Source of the DNA: Saccharibacillus sp. CPCC 101409
GTDB taxonomy: Bacteria; Bacillota; Bacilli; Paenibacillales; Paenibacillaceae
Reading direction: 5' to 3'
Assembly (NCBI RefSeq): GCF_030518235.1
Contig: NZ_JAULSA010000004.1
Location: forward strand, 124,001-188,000
Length of the DNA: 64,000 bases
Part shown: piece after piece, positions 24,227 through 32,553 of the stretch
Layout: each line of letters begins with the position of its first letter
Numbering within the stretch: position 1 is the first letter of the stretch
Notes under the pieces: generated by a model
Told to the model about the DNA's origin: nothing
Seen by the model: only the letters and a program-made list of their open reading frames with translations
The model's database searches: none
Program-made: the position numbers and the translations under genes

Positions 24227-26809
24227 TCAGCCCGCTTCGCGCAGCCGGTCGGTGATCGAGTCTTTGGACAGCATGCGGCAGACGGCCTGCGTCGCGAGAT
24301 AAGCGGCCGCAAGCAGCAGAAGCAGCAGGCCGGCGGTCGGCAGCATAGTCATGCGCATGACGGTAAACGCCATGTTGTCCGTCATAAGTTTGACGATCCC
24401 GTACACGAGCGAAGTGCCCAGCGACAGCGACAAGACTGCCGTCAGCAGCACGATCCATATGCTTTCCCACAGCAGCAGATTGCGAAGCTGCCGCTTCGTC
24501 ATGCCCACGCTCTCCATCGCGGCCAGCTCCCGGCGCCGCGCAAGCGCGGAGGCGAGCGCCGTATTGACGTAATTCAGCAGGCCGATCAGCGCGACGATCA
24601 AGCACAGGCTGTAGCCGACAATGCGGAATACGCGCACAAAACCGGCCAGCTCCCGGCGGTAATCGTCGCGGGATTGGACATCGGGCGCCGGCGAGCCGAA
24701 CGTCAGGGCGCGAGCCTGCGCCTCCACGCCCGCCCGATCTTCCGGGGCGGCCGTCAGCGAGACCGACAGCAGGGAAGCGTCCGGGAAAGAAGCGTTCGTC
24801 TCGGCTTCCGGCAGATAGACATTGAAGCCGTACGGATAAAAAAACCGGCTGCCCAGCGCATAAAACGCATTGGAGCGCAGCACGGCCATCACTTCGTACT
24901 CCCGGTCGGATCCCGGCGGGGCAAAGCGGTCTCCGGGATGATAATACGCGGCGTATCGATCCGCGCCGCCGAGCATCGCTTCGGTAATCAGCACGTATCG
25001 CCCCGTATCGAACTTCGAAGCGTCGAACGCGCCTTCGACGATATCGCCGCGCTTGAGCATTTCGTACAAACCGCCGCCGAGGCCGTATAGCTGAACGGTT
25101 ACCCGGCCCTGCTCCGGCAGCGGATCGCTTCTCCGACCGGTACCGTTGTGCCTCTGCGCTTCTTCGTCCAGCCGCTCGCGAATCGCGCCGTCCGCCGGCA
25201 GCAGCAGCTCCGCCCTGTATACCCGGTCTGCGGCGGACGCGCCGGGCAGATCGGCGAGGCGGTCCGCCAGGTCTTCGGTCAATCCCGGTTGTGTTCCGGC
25301 TTCGGCGGCGGAACGATCGTCTTCGGCAGAAGCTCCGGACGGATTCGCGCCGGACGCAGACTCCGCGCGAATCATAATATCGCCCGCCATAAATCCGTCG
25401 AGATACTTTTCCGGGCTGACCGACCCGATCACGTTGTAGACGACCGCGAACAGGATCAGGCTGAGCGACAGCGAAGCCAGCACCGTCGACAGCCTGCCCG
25501 GACTTCGGGACAGATTGCTCCAGGCCATCCGGTGCGCTTTCGCGCCTCGTGCTCCGCGTCCGCGCGCTCTGCGCCTGCGGGCCGGTCCGGGAGCCCCGGC
25601 ATACTTCGAGGCTTCGATCGGCGCGAATCGGGCGGCCGTGCGCGCGGGCCGCGCGGCGGAGAAGCGCACCGTGATCCAGGCGAACAAAGCCGCGCCGATA
25701 AAAATAACGGGATTGGCCGAGTAGGCCGTTTCGCGTACGCCTTCCGCCACCGACGAAGCGAGCGGTGCCAGCAGCAGCCCCGCGGCGTAGCCGGACAGCA
25801 GTCCGGCCGGAAGTGCCAGCGCGTAAAGCAGCAGGCTTTGCAGCGCGACGATGCGCCGGATCTGCCGGGGCGTCGTGCCGATCGTTTTGAGCAGTCCGTA
25901 GAACTTGACCGAGCGCACGACGGAGATATGAAAAATATTCGAGATCAGCAGGTAGCCGCTCAGCATGACCGTCAGCAGCAGCGCGGCGTAAGGAATCAGG
26001 TTCGACGGATCGCGCAGCAGGCTTTCGCCGGTATACGCCCAGTTCACGCCGTAATCGGCTTTAACGCCGGTGCGCTCCAGCACGCCGCGCATTTTGCCGT
26101 CCAGTCCGAACGAGCCGCCGAACATCACGTACAGCTGCCGGGAACCGGTTGTGACTTCGCCCCGGTCCGCCGCGGCCGGATCGTAATCTCCCAGCTCGGC
26201 GGCGACGAATGCCTGCGAAACGTACGCGATGCCGGACACGCTGCCGCCTCCGCCGTTCAAATTCCGGTCCGCCCGGTAAAAGCCGCCGAGCGTGAACGTC
26301 CGCTCCAGCACGCGCCCGTCTCCCAGCGTAATCTCAAGTTCGACCGGCGCGCCGATAACCGGCTCTACGCCGAGTTCGTCCAGCGCCCAGGTGCTGAGCG
26401 CGATCCGGTCCGCGGCCTGCGGCAGGCCGCCCGCGTCGAAAGCGACGAACGCGTGGCGGGGAATCGCCTCGTCGGCGGCCAGCACTTCAAGCTGCGCGGA
26501 CGCGAACGGGCCGCTTTGCAGCCGGCCTGCATAGATCGTCCGCGCCGACTCGCGGACAGCCGGATCGGCGCTCAGGCGGTCTGCCTGTTCCGCCGTCAGG
26601 TTCTTGAAGCTGCCGTGGTAGTCGGTGCCCGACGTCTTCATCGCGGCAAGCTGCATCGACTCGTTCAGAGTCAGCGCCAGCGTAAATATAGCGGTCAGCA
26701 GCAGCACGGTCAGCGCGATCGCGCCGCAGGCAATCAGGCTCTGCGCCCGGTTGGCGCGCAGATACCGGACCGCAAGCCGCCGGACGGACGCTTCTCCCCG
26801 GCCGTTCAA
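24227..26809 (-). CDS. FtsX-type ABC transporter permease
   Basis: An 860-residue permease, ATG overlapping the ATPase stop (ATGA). Helix 1 is residues 20-45. A ~220-residue extracytoplasmic domain is followed by a three-helix FtsX core (about 285-400), a basic linker (RRRRARGRGARGAKAHRM, near 420), another helix and a second large outer domain. The C-terminal FtsX core includes LAAMESVGMTKRQLRNLLL. The Ser/Ala/Glu-rich insert SASGANPSGASAEDDRSAAEAG lies in the second outer domain. With the ATPase it forms a MacB/BceAB-like, mechanotransmitting or lipoprotein/antimicrobial-peptide transporter. The RR-HK pair directly upstream supports a peptide-resistance role. Confidence 0.9.
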   Translation of the reverse strand: MNGRGEASVRRLAVRYLRANRAQSLIACGAIALTVLLLTAIFTLALTLNESMQLAAMKTSGTDYHGSFKNLTAEQADRLSADPAVRESARTIYAGRLQSGPFASAQLEVLAADEAIPRHAFVAFDAGGLPQAADRIALSTWALDELGVEPVIGAPVELEITLGDGRVLERTFTLGGFYRADRNLNGGGGSVSGIAYVSQAFVAAELGDYDPAAADRGEVTTGSRQLYVMFGGSFGLDGKMRGVLERTGVKADYGVNWAYTGESLLRDPSNLIPYAALLLTVMLSGYLLISNIFHISVVRSVKFYGLLKTIGTTPRQIRRIVALQSLLLYALALPAGLLSGYAAGLLLAPLASSVAEGVRETAYSANPVIFIGAALFAWITVRFSAARPARTAARFAPIEASKYAGAPGPARRRRARGRGARGAKAHRMAWSNLSRSPGRLSTVLASLSLSLILFAVVYNVIGSVSPEKYLDGFMAGDIMIRAESASGANPSGASAEDDRSAAEAGTQPGLTEDLADRLADLPGASAADRVYRAELLLPADGAIRERLDEEAQRHNGTGRRSDPLPEQGRVTVQLYGLGGGLYEMLKRGDIVEGAFDASKFDTGRYVLITEAMLGGADRYAAYYHPGDRFAPPGSDREYEVMAVLRSNAFYALGSRFFYPYGFNVYLPEAETNASFPDASLLSVSLTAAPEDRAGVEAQARALTFGSPAPDVQSRDDYRRELAGFVRVFRIVGYSLCLIVALIGLLNYVNTALASALARRRELAAMESVGMTKRQLRNLLLWESIWIVLLTAVLSLSLGTSLVYGIVKLMTDNMAFTVMRMTMLPTAGLLLLLLAAAYLATQAVCRMLSKDSITDRLREAG

Positions 26810-27504
26810 GAACGGCCGCTTTCCGCGGCGGAATCCGGCCGCTCCGCGATCCGGCCGTCTTCGATGCGGACGATCCGGTCCGCCGTCTGGGCGGCTTCGT
26901 CGTTATGGGTAATCATCACGATCGTTTGATGAAATTCTTCGCCCAGCCGCTTCATCAGCAGCAGGACTTCCTGCCCGGTACGGCTGTCCAGATTGCCCGT
27001 CGGCTCGTCGGCCAGCACGACCGACGGTTTGGAAGCGAGCGCGCGGGCGATCGCCACCCGCTGCTGCTGTCCGCCGGACAGTTCGGAAGGCAGGGCGCCG
27101 CGCTTATGCTCCAGGCCGAGTCTGGCGATAATCCGGTCCACATGCCGTTTGTCCGCTTCGGAACCGTCCAGCTCGATCGGCAGCACGATATTTTCGTACA
27201 CGTTCAGCACCGGCACCAGATTGTAGCTCTGGAATACGAAGCCGATGCAGCGGCGGCGGAATACGGTCAGCTCGTTATCGCCCATCGCCAGAATATCGCT
27301 GCCGTCGACCAGCACCCGCCCTCCGCTCGCCCGGTCCAGTCCGCCGAGCAGATGCAGCAGCGTGCTTTTGCCGCTGCCGCTCGTCCCCACAACGGCGACG
27401 AATTCTCCCTTCCGCACGCTCAAATCCACCTCGTCCAGCGCTTTGACCGCCTGTTCCCCGCTTCCGTAAATCTTCGTCAATCTTTCCGCTCGCAGCATGT
27501 CCAC
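26806..27504 (-). CDS. ABC transporter ATP-binding protein (MacB/LolD type)
   Basis: A 232-residue ATPase with GTG start at 27504 after GGGAGTGG; a second in-frame ATG two codons later is the alternative. Walker A VGTSGSGKST, Q-loop FVFQSYNLVPVLN, signature LSGGQQQRVAIARAL, Walker B VLADEPTGNLDS and switch ITHND are all intact. The FVFQ-YNLVP-L Q-loop and DEPTGNLD are typical for ATPases paired with FtsX-like permeases. The permease gene follows with a 4-bp overlap. Its own promoter lies in the 156-bp gap after the kinase gene. Confidence 0.95.
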   Translation of the reverse strand: MDMLRAERLTKIYGSGEQAVKALDEVDLSVRKGEFVAVVGTSGSGKSTLLHLLGGLDRASGGRVLVDGSDILAMGDNELTVFRRRCIGFVFQSYNLVPVLNVYENIVLPIELDGSEADKRHVDRIIARLGLEHKRGALPSELSGGQQQRVAIARALASKPSVVLADEPTGNLDSRTGQEVLLLMKRLGEEFHQTIVMITHNDEAAQTADRIVRIEDGRIAERPDSAAESGRS

Positions 27505-27533
27505 GCAGCCACTCCCTTTTTGGCGTTTGTTTC

Positions 27534-27597
27534 AGTATAGCGAAGAAATCTGTCGTTCCCGTGTCCGGAATCTTTCGGTTTCGACAGATTTCGGACA
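27534..27597 (-). promoter_or_regulatory. Promoter of the ABC genes with nested inverted repeats
   Basis: A minus-strand -10 TATACT lies at 27534-27539. Upstream, GAAATCTGTCG (27545-27555) and CGACAGATTTC (27582-27592) form a perfect 11-bp inverted repeat. A second pair, TGTCCGGAATC (27562-27572) and GATTTCGGACA (27587-27597), matches at 10 of 11. These are the likely target of the upstream response regulator. Confidence 0.55.
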
Positions 27598-27660
27598 TGG
27601 CGGCGGCGATGCGCAAAGCACGGCGCAAAAGGCGGTCCGCTTCGCGTCCGCCGGTCTCCG

Positions 27661-28725
27661 TTATTCATGCGCGGGCAGAAAAAACGTAAACAGCACCCCG
27701 CCTTCCGGCGGTTCGGAGATCCGAATCCGCCCGCCCTGCGCCTGCGCGATTTCGCGCGCCAGAAAAAGCCCCAGACCCAGCCCGTCGGCGCCGGCGGCGT
27801 TCCGTCCGCGATAGAACCGCTTGAACAGCTCCGGCCGTTCCTGCTCGGAAATGCCGGGTCCGTCGTTCCAAACGCCGATCCGCGTAAACAGTTCTCCCCG
27901 GCTCGCCGTAATGCGAATCCGGCCGCCGTGACGTCCGTATTTTACCGCGTTGTCCAGCACGTTGAACAGCGCTTCGCCCGTCCATTTCGCATCGTAAACC
28001 GCTTCTTCGTCCGCGACGTCCACCGCCAGTTCCATCTCGGCGAATTCCGCGCGGGATCGGATCTGCGCGGCCGCGGCGCGAACGACATCCAGAACCGGAG
28101 CCCGCTCGGGACGCATCGCCAGTATCCCCGTTTCCAGCCGCGACATCTCGACCAGCGCGCCGATCAGAAAGCGCAGCTTGCCGCACTGCTCCCGGGCTTC
28201 CCGGGCCAGCCGGCTCGCCGCCTCGTCCGCCGCCGTTTGCTCTTCGAGCAGCTCCGTATACAGCACGATATTGGACAGGGGCGTTTTGGTCTGATGGGAA
28301 ATATCCCCGACCAGGCGCTGGATCGCCGCTTTTTCCCGGGCGGCGCCGCGCTCGTGAGCCTGTACGGTATCGGCGAATCGCATCAGCTTGTGTTCCAGCG
28401 AAGACAGGGCGCTTTCGGCATAGCCCGTGCGCCGGGGTTCGCCGGCCGCCGCGCCGTCCACCACGCTGTGCGCCGCAGCCATAAACGCCGACACCTCCCG
28501 GCGCAGACGAACCGCCCAGGCGGCCGCGACCGCCGGCAGCGCGGCAAGCGCCGCGGCGAGAGCGGCCGGGGATACTTCCCCCGTGTCCGTTTGCCGCCAG
28601 ACCAGCCCGAGCAGAGCAGCGGCGGCCGCGGCAAACAAGACGGCGTAAGGAAAAGTCAGCCGCAGCCAGGAAATATCCCCGCCGGTCGGAACCGGCTTCG
28701 ATCGATCGTCCGTTCGAGCTTCCAT
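27661..28725 (-). CDS. Sensor histidine kinase with short extracytoplasmic loop
   Basis: A ~354-residue kinase. Two adjacent ATGs lie at 28728 and 28725; the second gives seven bases to GGAGG and a TGATG junction with the regulator gene. Two helices (about 22-45 and 52-72) are separated by only a few residues, as in intramembrane-sensing kinases of peptide-resistance systems. HisKA carries GDISHQTKTPLSN, with the phosphorylated His. HATPase_c has NVLDNAVKYG, WNDGPGIS and GLGLGLFLAREIA. It probably receives its signal through the FtsX transporter encoded downstream, as BceS does (family knowledge applied by analogy). Confidence 0.9.
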   Translation of the reverse strand: MEARTDDRSKPVPTGGDISWLRLTFPYAVLFAAAAAALLGLVWRQTDTGEVSPAALAAALAALPAVAAAWAVRLRREVSAFMAAAHSVVDGAAAGEPRRTGYAESALSSLEHKLMRFADTVQAHERGAAREKAAIQRLVGDISHQTKTPLSNIVLYTELLEEQTAADEAASRLAREAREQCGKLRFLIGALVEMSRLETGILAMRPERAPVLDVVRAAAAQIRSRAEFAEMELAVDVADEEAVYDAKWTGEALFNVLDNAVKYGRHGGRIRITASRGELFTRIGVWNDGPGISEQERPELFKRFYRGRNAAGADGLGLGLFLAREIAQAQGGRIRISEPPEGGVLFTFFLPAHE

Positions 28726-29420
28726 CATCGTTCCTCCATCGCCCACGTATAACCGAGCCCGTAAGCCGTTTTGATCCATCTCGGCGCGGCCGGATCGTCC
28801 TCGATCTTGGCGCGCAGACGTTTGACGCAGACGCTGAGCGCGTTTTCGTCCACAAAGTCCGCTTCGCCGCTCCAGACATGCTCAAGCAGTCTTTCCCGGG
28901 TCAGGATGCGTCCCCGGTTCTCCACGAGCACTTTCAACAGCTTTTGTTCGGTGCGGCTGAGCGTTATCTTTGAGTCTTTTTTCACATATTCCATCCCGCC
29001 AAAATCCAGCGTAAGCGATCCGAACGTAAGCTTTTCGCCGGAATCCGTTCCGGAGCCGGGACGCGTCCGCCTCAGCACCGCCGACACTCTCGCCCGCAGC
29101 ACCATCAGGCTGAACGGCTTGGTGATATAATCGTCGCCGCCGAGCGCAAGTCCCGTCACGATATCGCTTTCCAGATCGTTGGCGGTCAGAAACACAACCG
29201 GCACGCGGTAAGATCGGCGCAGCGAAGCGCAGAACTCCAGCCCGCTGCCGTCCGGCAGATTGACGTCCAGCACAATCAAGTCGATCTTTCCATATTCCAG
29301 TTCCCGGCGCGCCTGAGCCAGATTGTACGCCTGGACGATACGGACGTCTTCGCCGCCGAGCGTCAGCGCTATGCCGGTATTCAAACTCTCGTCGTCTTCG
29401 ACGACCAGAATCGCTGTCAT
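28725..29420 (-). CDS. OmpR-family response regulator
   Basis: A 231-residue regulator from ATG 29420, preceded by GGGGGAA. Receiver domain about 1-120 with VVEDDES, the phosphorylation site LIVLDVNLPDGSG, the conserved Thr (FLTAND) and Lys (ITKPFSLMVL). A winged-helix domain ends with VCVKRLRAKIEDDPA. The stop overlaps the kinase start (TGATG). It likely acts on the inverted repeats at 27545-27597 in front of the ABC genes. The long frame upstream to 29753 lacks a ribosome binding site and is not used. Confidence 0.94.
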   Translation of the reverse strand: MTAILVVEDDESLNTGIALTLGGEDVRIVQAYNLAQARRELEYGKIDLIVLDVNLPDGSGLEFCASLRRSYRVPVVFLTANDLESDIVTGLALGGDDYITKPFSLMVLRARVSAVLRRTRPGSGTDSGEKLTFGSLTLDFGGMEYVKKDSKITLSRTEQKLLKVLVENRGRILTRERLLEHVWSGEADFVDENALSVCVKRLRAKIEDDPAAPRWIKTAYGLGYTWAMEER

Positions 29421-29497
29421 GACTTCCCCCGCCTTCGCTATGTAGGTTTGCTCCCGCTTTCGTTCATCCGCCGGTCCGGGCCGCGCGCAGCGCGCGG

Positions 29498-30055
29498 TCA
29501 GACCCGCAGCCGTTCTTCCACTTCCTGCCGCCAGAACGTCCCGTGCGCGAACGCCGCCGGATCGATCCGGCCGAATTCCCGCACGACCCATTTCAACGCT
29601 TCCTGCGGAATCTCGTTTTCCAGAAAAGCATCCGGGCCGTTCTCGGCAATCGTCCGCTGGACCAGTTCCGCGTAAATCAGCAGAAATTCCGCGAACTGCG
29701 GCACGGACGAGTTGATAAACCATTCGTCGCCGCCGCGGTCCATGCGGATACACACGACCTGCGAGCCGCCGGCTTTCAAGCAGACCGGGTCGCCGTAGCC
29801 CGTCGTGCCCAGCAGCCAGTAGGCCGAATATTCTTTGGGCATGCCGAAGACGGTCTTCAGGTCGGACAGCGTGCCCTGGCCGGATCTGAATTCAAGATAC
29901 GGGGCCGAATCGGCCGGCAGACCGGCTTCGCATAGAAAACGCCCGGCTTCTTCCGTGATCGGGACCGCGGACAGCGCTTCGGGATCGAAACGCAGCAGCG
30001 GCCCGTCCACGGACGTGTTCCAGGCGGCGTTAAATTGTTCGGGCGTCATGGCCAT
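29498..30055 (-). CDS. SUKH-4 family immunity protein
   Basis: A 185-residue cytoplasmic protein starting at ATG 30055, eight bases after GGAGG. It has the SUKH-4 plan: FLCEAGLPADSAPYLEFR near 45, then YWLLGTTGYGDPVCLKAGG, VVCIRMDRGGDEWFINSSVPQFAEFLLIYAEL and a C-terminal helix. SUKH-4 proteins are commonly immunity proteins of polymorphic toxin systems. An Imm30-like gene lies 40 bp upstream on the same strand, which strengthens this reading. No toxin gene is present nearby, so the pair looks like orphan immunity. A direct role is not demonstrated. Confidence 0.8.
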   Translation of the reverse strand: MAMTPEQFNAAWNTSVDGPLLRFDPEALSAVPITEEAGRFLCEAGLPADSAPYLEFRSGQGTLSDLKTVFGMPKEYSAYWLLGTTGYGDPVCLKAGGSQVVCIRMDRGGDEWFINSSVPQFAEFLLIYAELVQRTIAENGPDAFLENEIPQEALKWVVREFGRIDPAAFAHGTFWRQEVEERLRV

Positions 30056-30095
30056 CCGGCTTACCTCCATCTTTTGCATCGTTTTCGGCTCTGCG

Positions 30096-30617
30096 CTACT
30101 CCTGCGCGCAGGCCGGCCGATCTCCCGCCTCCTCCCGGATCAGCAGGGACATAAACGCGTCCACCTGCTCCGTATACAGCTCGGGCTGATTGCGTTTGAT
30201 TTCAAGCAAAATATTGACCACCCTGCGCACGCTGCTTGCGGGAATTCGCCGCAGCGCCGCCCCGTACGCTTCGAGATAAGGCTGCTCCGGCCGGTCGCAG
30301 TTCAGCAGCATGCGATGCAGCCGATCCGCCCAGCCCTCGGCCTGGGGAAACAGATTCGGGATTCCCCGGGCGAGCTGCCGCATGCTCTCGTCGGCTCCGC
30401 AGCGGTCCGCGATATAGAAAATGGTCTCCAGCAGATCGCCCGCGGCGCTCGGTTCGATAATATCGTCCTCCAGCACCCGGCACAAATACGGAATCACATC
30501 GGCCGAAGCCGATTCGCACAGCTCGTTCAAAATATCGGTAAAACGATCGAGGTCGTCGTCTTCTCCGTCCAGGTAGCGCATCCGGTAAAGCTCGTCCAGC
30601 AGTTCTTGATCCGGCAA
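30096..30617 (-). CDS. Imm30-like immunity protein
   Basis: A 173-residue, acidic, all-helical protein with TTG start at 30617; GGAGG lies eleven bases upstream, a weak spacing. HEAT-like helical hairpins (ILNELCESASADVIPYLCRVLEDD, LLETIFYIADRCG) and PNLFPQAEGWADRLHRMLLN resemble the Imm30 family of toxin immunity proteins. The SUKH-4 gene follows after 40 bp in the same direction, so they are probably co-transcribed. There is no signal peptide. The family call is from overall resemblance; a different helical adaptor is possible. Confidence 0.6.
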   Translation of the reverse strand: MPDQELLDELYRMRYLDGEDDDLDRFTDILNELCESASADVIPYLCRVLEDDIIEPSAAGDLLETIFYIADRCGADESMRQLARGIPNLFPQAEGWADRLHRMLLNCDRPEQPYLEAYGAALRRIPASSVRRVVNILLEIKRNQPELYTEQVDAFMSLLIREEAGDRPACAQE

Positions 30618-30686
30618 AATGAGATCGCCTCCGCTTCTGTCTGAATTTCTTTACGCCTCTATATCATACCCTATCTGCGCACAAGC

Positions 30687-30710
30687 AAAAACCGTGCCTC
30701 GCGGCACGGC
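30687..30710 (-). terminator. Terminator of the lipoprotein gene at 30742
   Basis: On the minus strand CCGTGCC-GCGA-GGCACGG is followed by TTTTTG, 32 bp after the stop. Confidence 0.85.
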
Positions 30711-30741
30711 CTGCTGAAAAATGAAGTTTGCGCTTTGCGAA

Positions 30742-31575
30742 CTAGTCGCCGATCGTCGACAGCGCGGCATAGAGCAGTGCTTCCGGGTCTGCGGAAGCCG
30801 ATTGTTCCGGCACATGAATGCGCAGGATATAGCCTTTGTCCACGGTTTCCCACAGCATATATTCATAAGTCGTTCCGTCCTGCTCGGCTTTCAGCGCCAG
30901 CTGCGAAAAGTTCAGCAGTTCCGGCAGGTCGCCGCCTTTGACTTCGGACGTTTCGCCGTACGTCTTGAGTTCTTTCTCGCCCTGCTTGCGCAGCGAAGCG
31001 ATCGCGTAGCCTTCTTCCAGCGGCTGGATCACCGCATAAAGCTGCGCATCGTCTTTGGACGAAAGAGTGTTGCTGTCGGCGTCGAATTCGAAGCCTTCCG
31101 GCACATACAGCGAATATCCGTAGCCTTCCGCCAGTTTCGCAGACGCTTCTTCCGCAGAGCCGCCGACGACCTGGATCTTGTCGCTTTTGGAGCGATCGGC
31201 GCCCGCGCCTTTGTCGCCCTGCTTGGACGCGTCGGCCTGCTTCTGCTTCGCGGCGAAGTCGTCGGCTTTCTTCTCGCTGTCGCCTTCCGCCTGCGCTCCG
31301 CCTTTATCTTCGCCGGACGTTTCGGCCGATTTGCCGGCATCGGAACCTTCTTCCTTATCGGCGTCCGCGGCTTTGTCGGGCTCGGCTGTCGCCGGTTCCT
31401 CGATTGCGGACGATTCGCCTCCGGCGGCGTCTTTGTTTGCGTTGTCGGTGTCGGTCGCGGCCGTATCGGCCGGTTGGGTTTGAGATGCGGAATCCGACTC
31501 GTTTCCGCAGGCTGCCAGAGCTCCGCTCAGCAGCAGCACGCCAAGCAAGCTTGCCGCGCGGTTATAAGTTTTCAT
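30742..31575 (-). CDS. Lipoprotein of unknown function
   Basis: A 277-residue lipoprotein from ATG 31575 (GGAGG upstream). The signal peptide ends LAAC with Cys near residue 22. Residues about 25-140 are a strongly acidic, low-complexity tether (Asp/Glu/Ala/Ser/Lys). A compact C-terminal domain (about 145-277) has strands such as YGYSLYVPEGFEFDA, AQLYAVIQPLEEGYAIASLRKQGEKEL, YEYMLWETVDKGYILRIHVPE. The arrangement, an exposed domain held off the membrane by a spacer, suggests a surface binding or envelope-stress protein. I do not recognise the domain. Confidence 0.75.
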   Translation of the reverse strand: MKTYNRAASLLGVLLLSGALAACGNESDSASQTQPADTAATDTDNANKDAAGGESSAIEEPATAEPDKAADADKEEGSDAGKSAETSGEDKGGAQAEGDSEKKADDFAAKQKQADASKQGDKGAGADRSKSDKIQVVGGSAEEASAKLAEGYGYSLYVPEGFEFDADSNTLSSKDDAQLYAVIQPLEEGYAIASLRKQGEKELKTYGETSEVKGGDLPELLNFSQLALKAEQDGTTYEYMLWETVDKGYILRIHVPEQSASADPEALLYAALSTIGD

Positions 31576-31739
31576 AGGTGCACCTCCATGCCAGAATAAA
31601 GAATAGACGAACAAGGACGCCAAAATGTTACAAAAAGCGACCTTTTCGCGCACCCTCTCCTTTTAACCCTCACATGGCGGCGTGACTCAGAAAGCAGGCA
31701 AAACGCGGCGGGAGGGCACCTGGCAAAGACGCCGCCGCT

Positions 31740-32351
31740 CTAATCCCCGACCCGGCGCACGATCTCGTCGAGGCAGGGCGGCGCCTGGATCAGCCGGGTC
31801 AGCATGAGGGCGATTTCGTCCGGCGCGAGATTCATGCCCGCCGCGAACCAATGCCGGATCAGACCGAATTGAGCCGCGCCCAGATAGGCGATCAGGTAAT
31901 CGGACGCCTGCCGCTCCGATTCGTACTGCGCGCCGACTTCCGCGTACGTATGCTCGCCGAGCAGCCGTTCCAGCCGCTGCGCAACTTCGGGCGCGGCGGA
32001 AGCATGGAACACGGCTTTGAAAAAATAAGCGTGCCGCTGCAAATATTCGAACGCTTCCACGATGGCGGGGAACGCGCGTCCGCCGCCGTCGTAAAGTCTG
32101 AGCTGTCCGAGCGATATCGGTTTGAAAATATCGAGCAGACCGTTCATCACTTCAGTCTGCTCGATCAAATCGTACAGATCCCGGTAATGCAAATAAAAAG
32201 TGCCCCGGTTGATATTCGCTTTTTGCGCCAGGTTTTTGACGTTCAGGTCTTTGAATCCCCGCTCGGCCATCATCTCCAGCAGCGTTTGTTCGATCAGCTT
32301 GCGGGTCCGGACGACCCGGCGGTCTTCGGTTTCCGCGCCGCGATGTTCCAT
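31740..32351 (-). CDS. TetR-family transcriptional regulator
   Basis: A 203-residue repressor from ATG 32351, ten bases after GGAGGG. The helix-turn-helix is in RTRKLIEQTLLEMMAERGFKDLNVKNLAQKANINRGTFYLHYRDLYDL (about 12-60). The rest is a helical ligand-binding domain. It is transcribed away from the aldo-keto reductase gene. The 202-bp gap carries two overlapping palindromes and a larger inverted repeat reaching the reductase -35, the likely binding region. The sensed compound is unknown and may be a reactive carbonyl handled by the reductase (inference). Confidence 0.92.
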   Translation of the reverse strand: MEHRGAETEDRRVVRTRKLIEQTLLEMMAERGFKDLNVKNLAQKANINRGTFYLHYRDLYDLIEQTEVMNGLLDIFKPISLGQLRLYDGGGRAFPAIVEAFEYLQRHAYFFKAVFHASAAPEVAQRLERLLGEHTYAEVGAQYESERQASDYLIAYLGAAQFGLIRHWFAAGMNLAPDEIALMLTRLIQAPPCLDEIVRRVGD

Positions 32352-32406
32352 TCTGCCTGTTCCCTCCCCGTTTCGGCAGCGCGCGGCTCCTGTTCGGAAC
32401 CGCGGA

Positions 32407-32490
32407 CAATCGACACTTTCGGCAAAGTGTCCGTTAACGGACACGCCGCTCGTATTGTCGATTGAGGCGCCGGTTGTTTTTCATTATAGT
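32407..32490. promoter_or_regulatory. tetR / aldo-keto reductase operator cluster and promoter
   Basis: Two palindromes overlap by GTGT: ACACTTT-CGGC-AAAGTGT (32413-32430) and the perfect 18-bp GTGTCCGTTAACGGACAC (32427-32444). An outer inverted repeat CAATCGACA (32407-32415) / TGTCGATTG (32456-32464) encloses both. The reductase promoter has -35 TTGAGG (32462-32467) and -10 TATAGT (32485-32490), spacer 17, its -35 overlapping the outer arm. Confidence 0.65.
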
Positions 32491-32553
32491 GAGACGCGTG
32501 ATCGATAATCAACTCGCGATCATAAACGTTGTTTGGACGAAAGGAGTGTCGGC

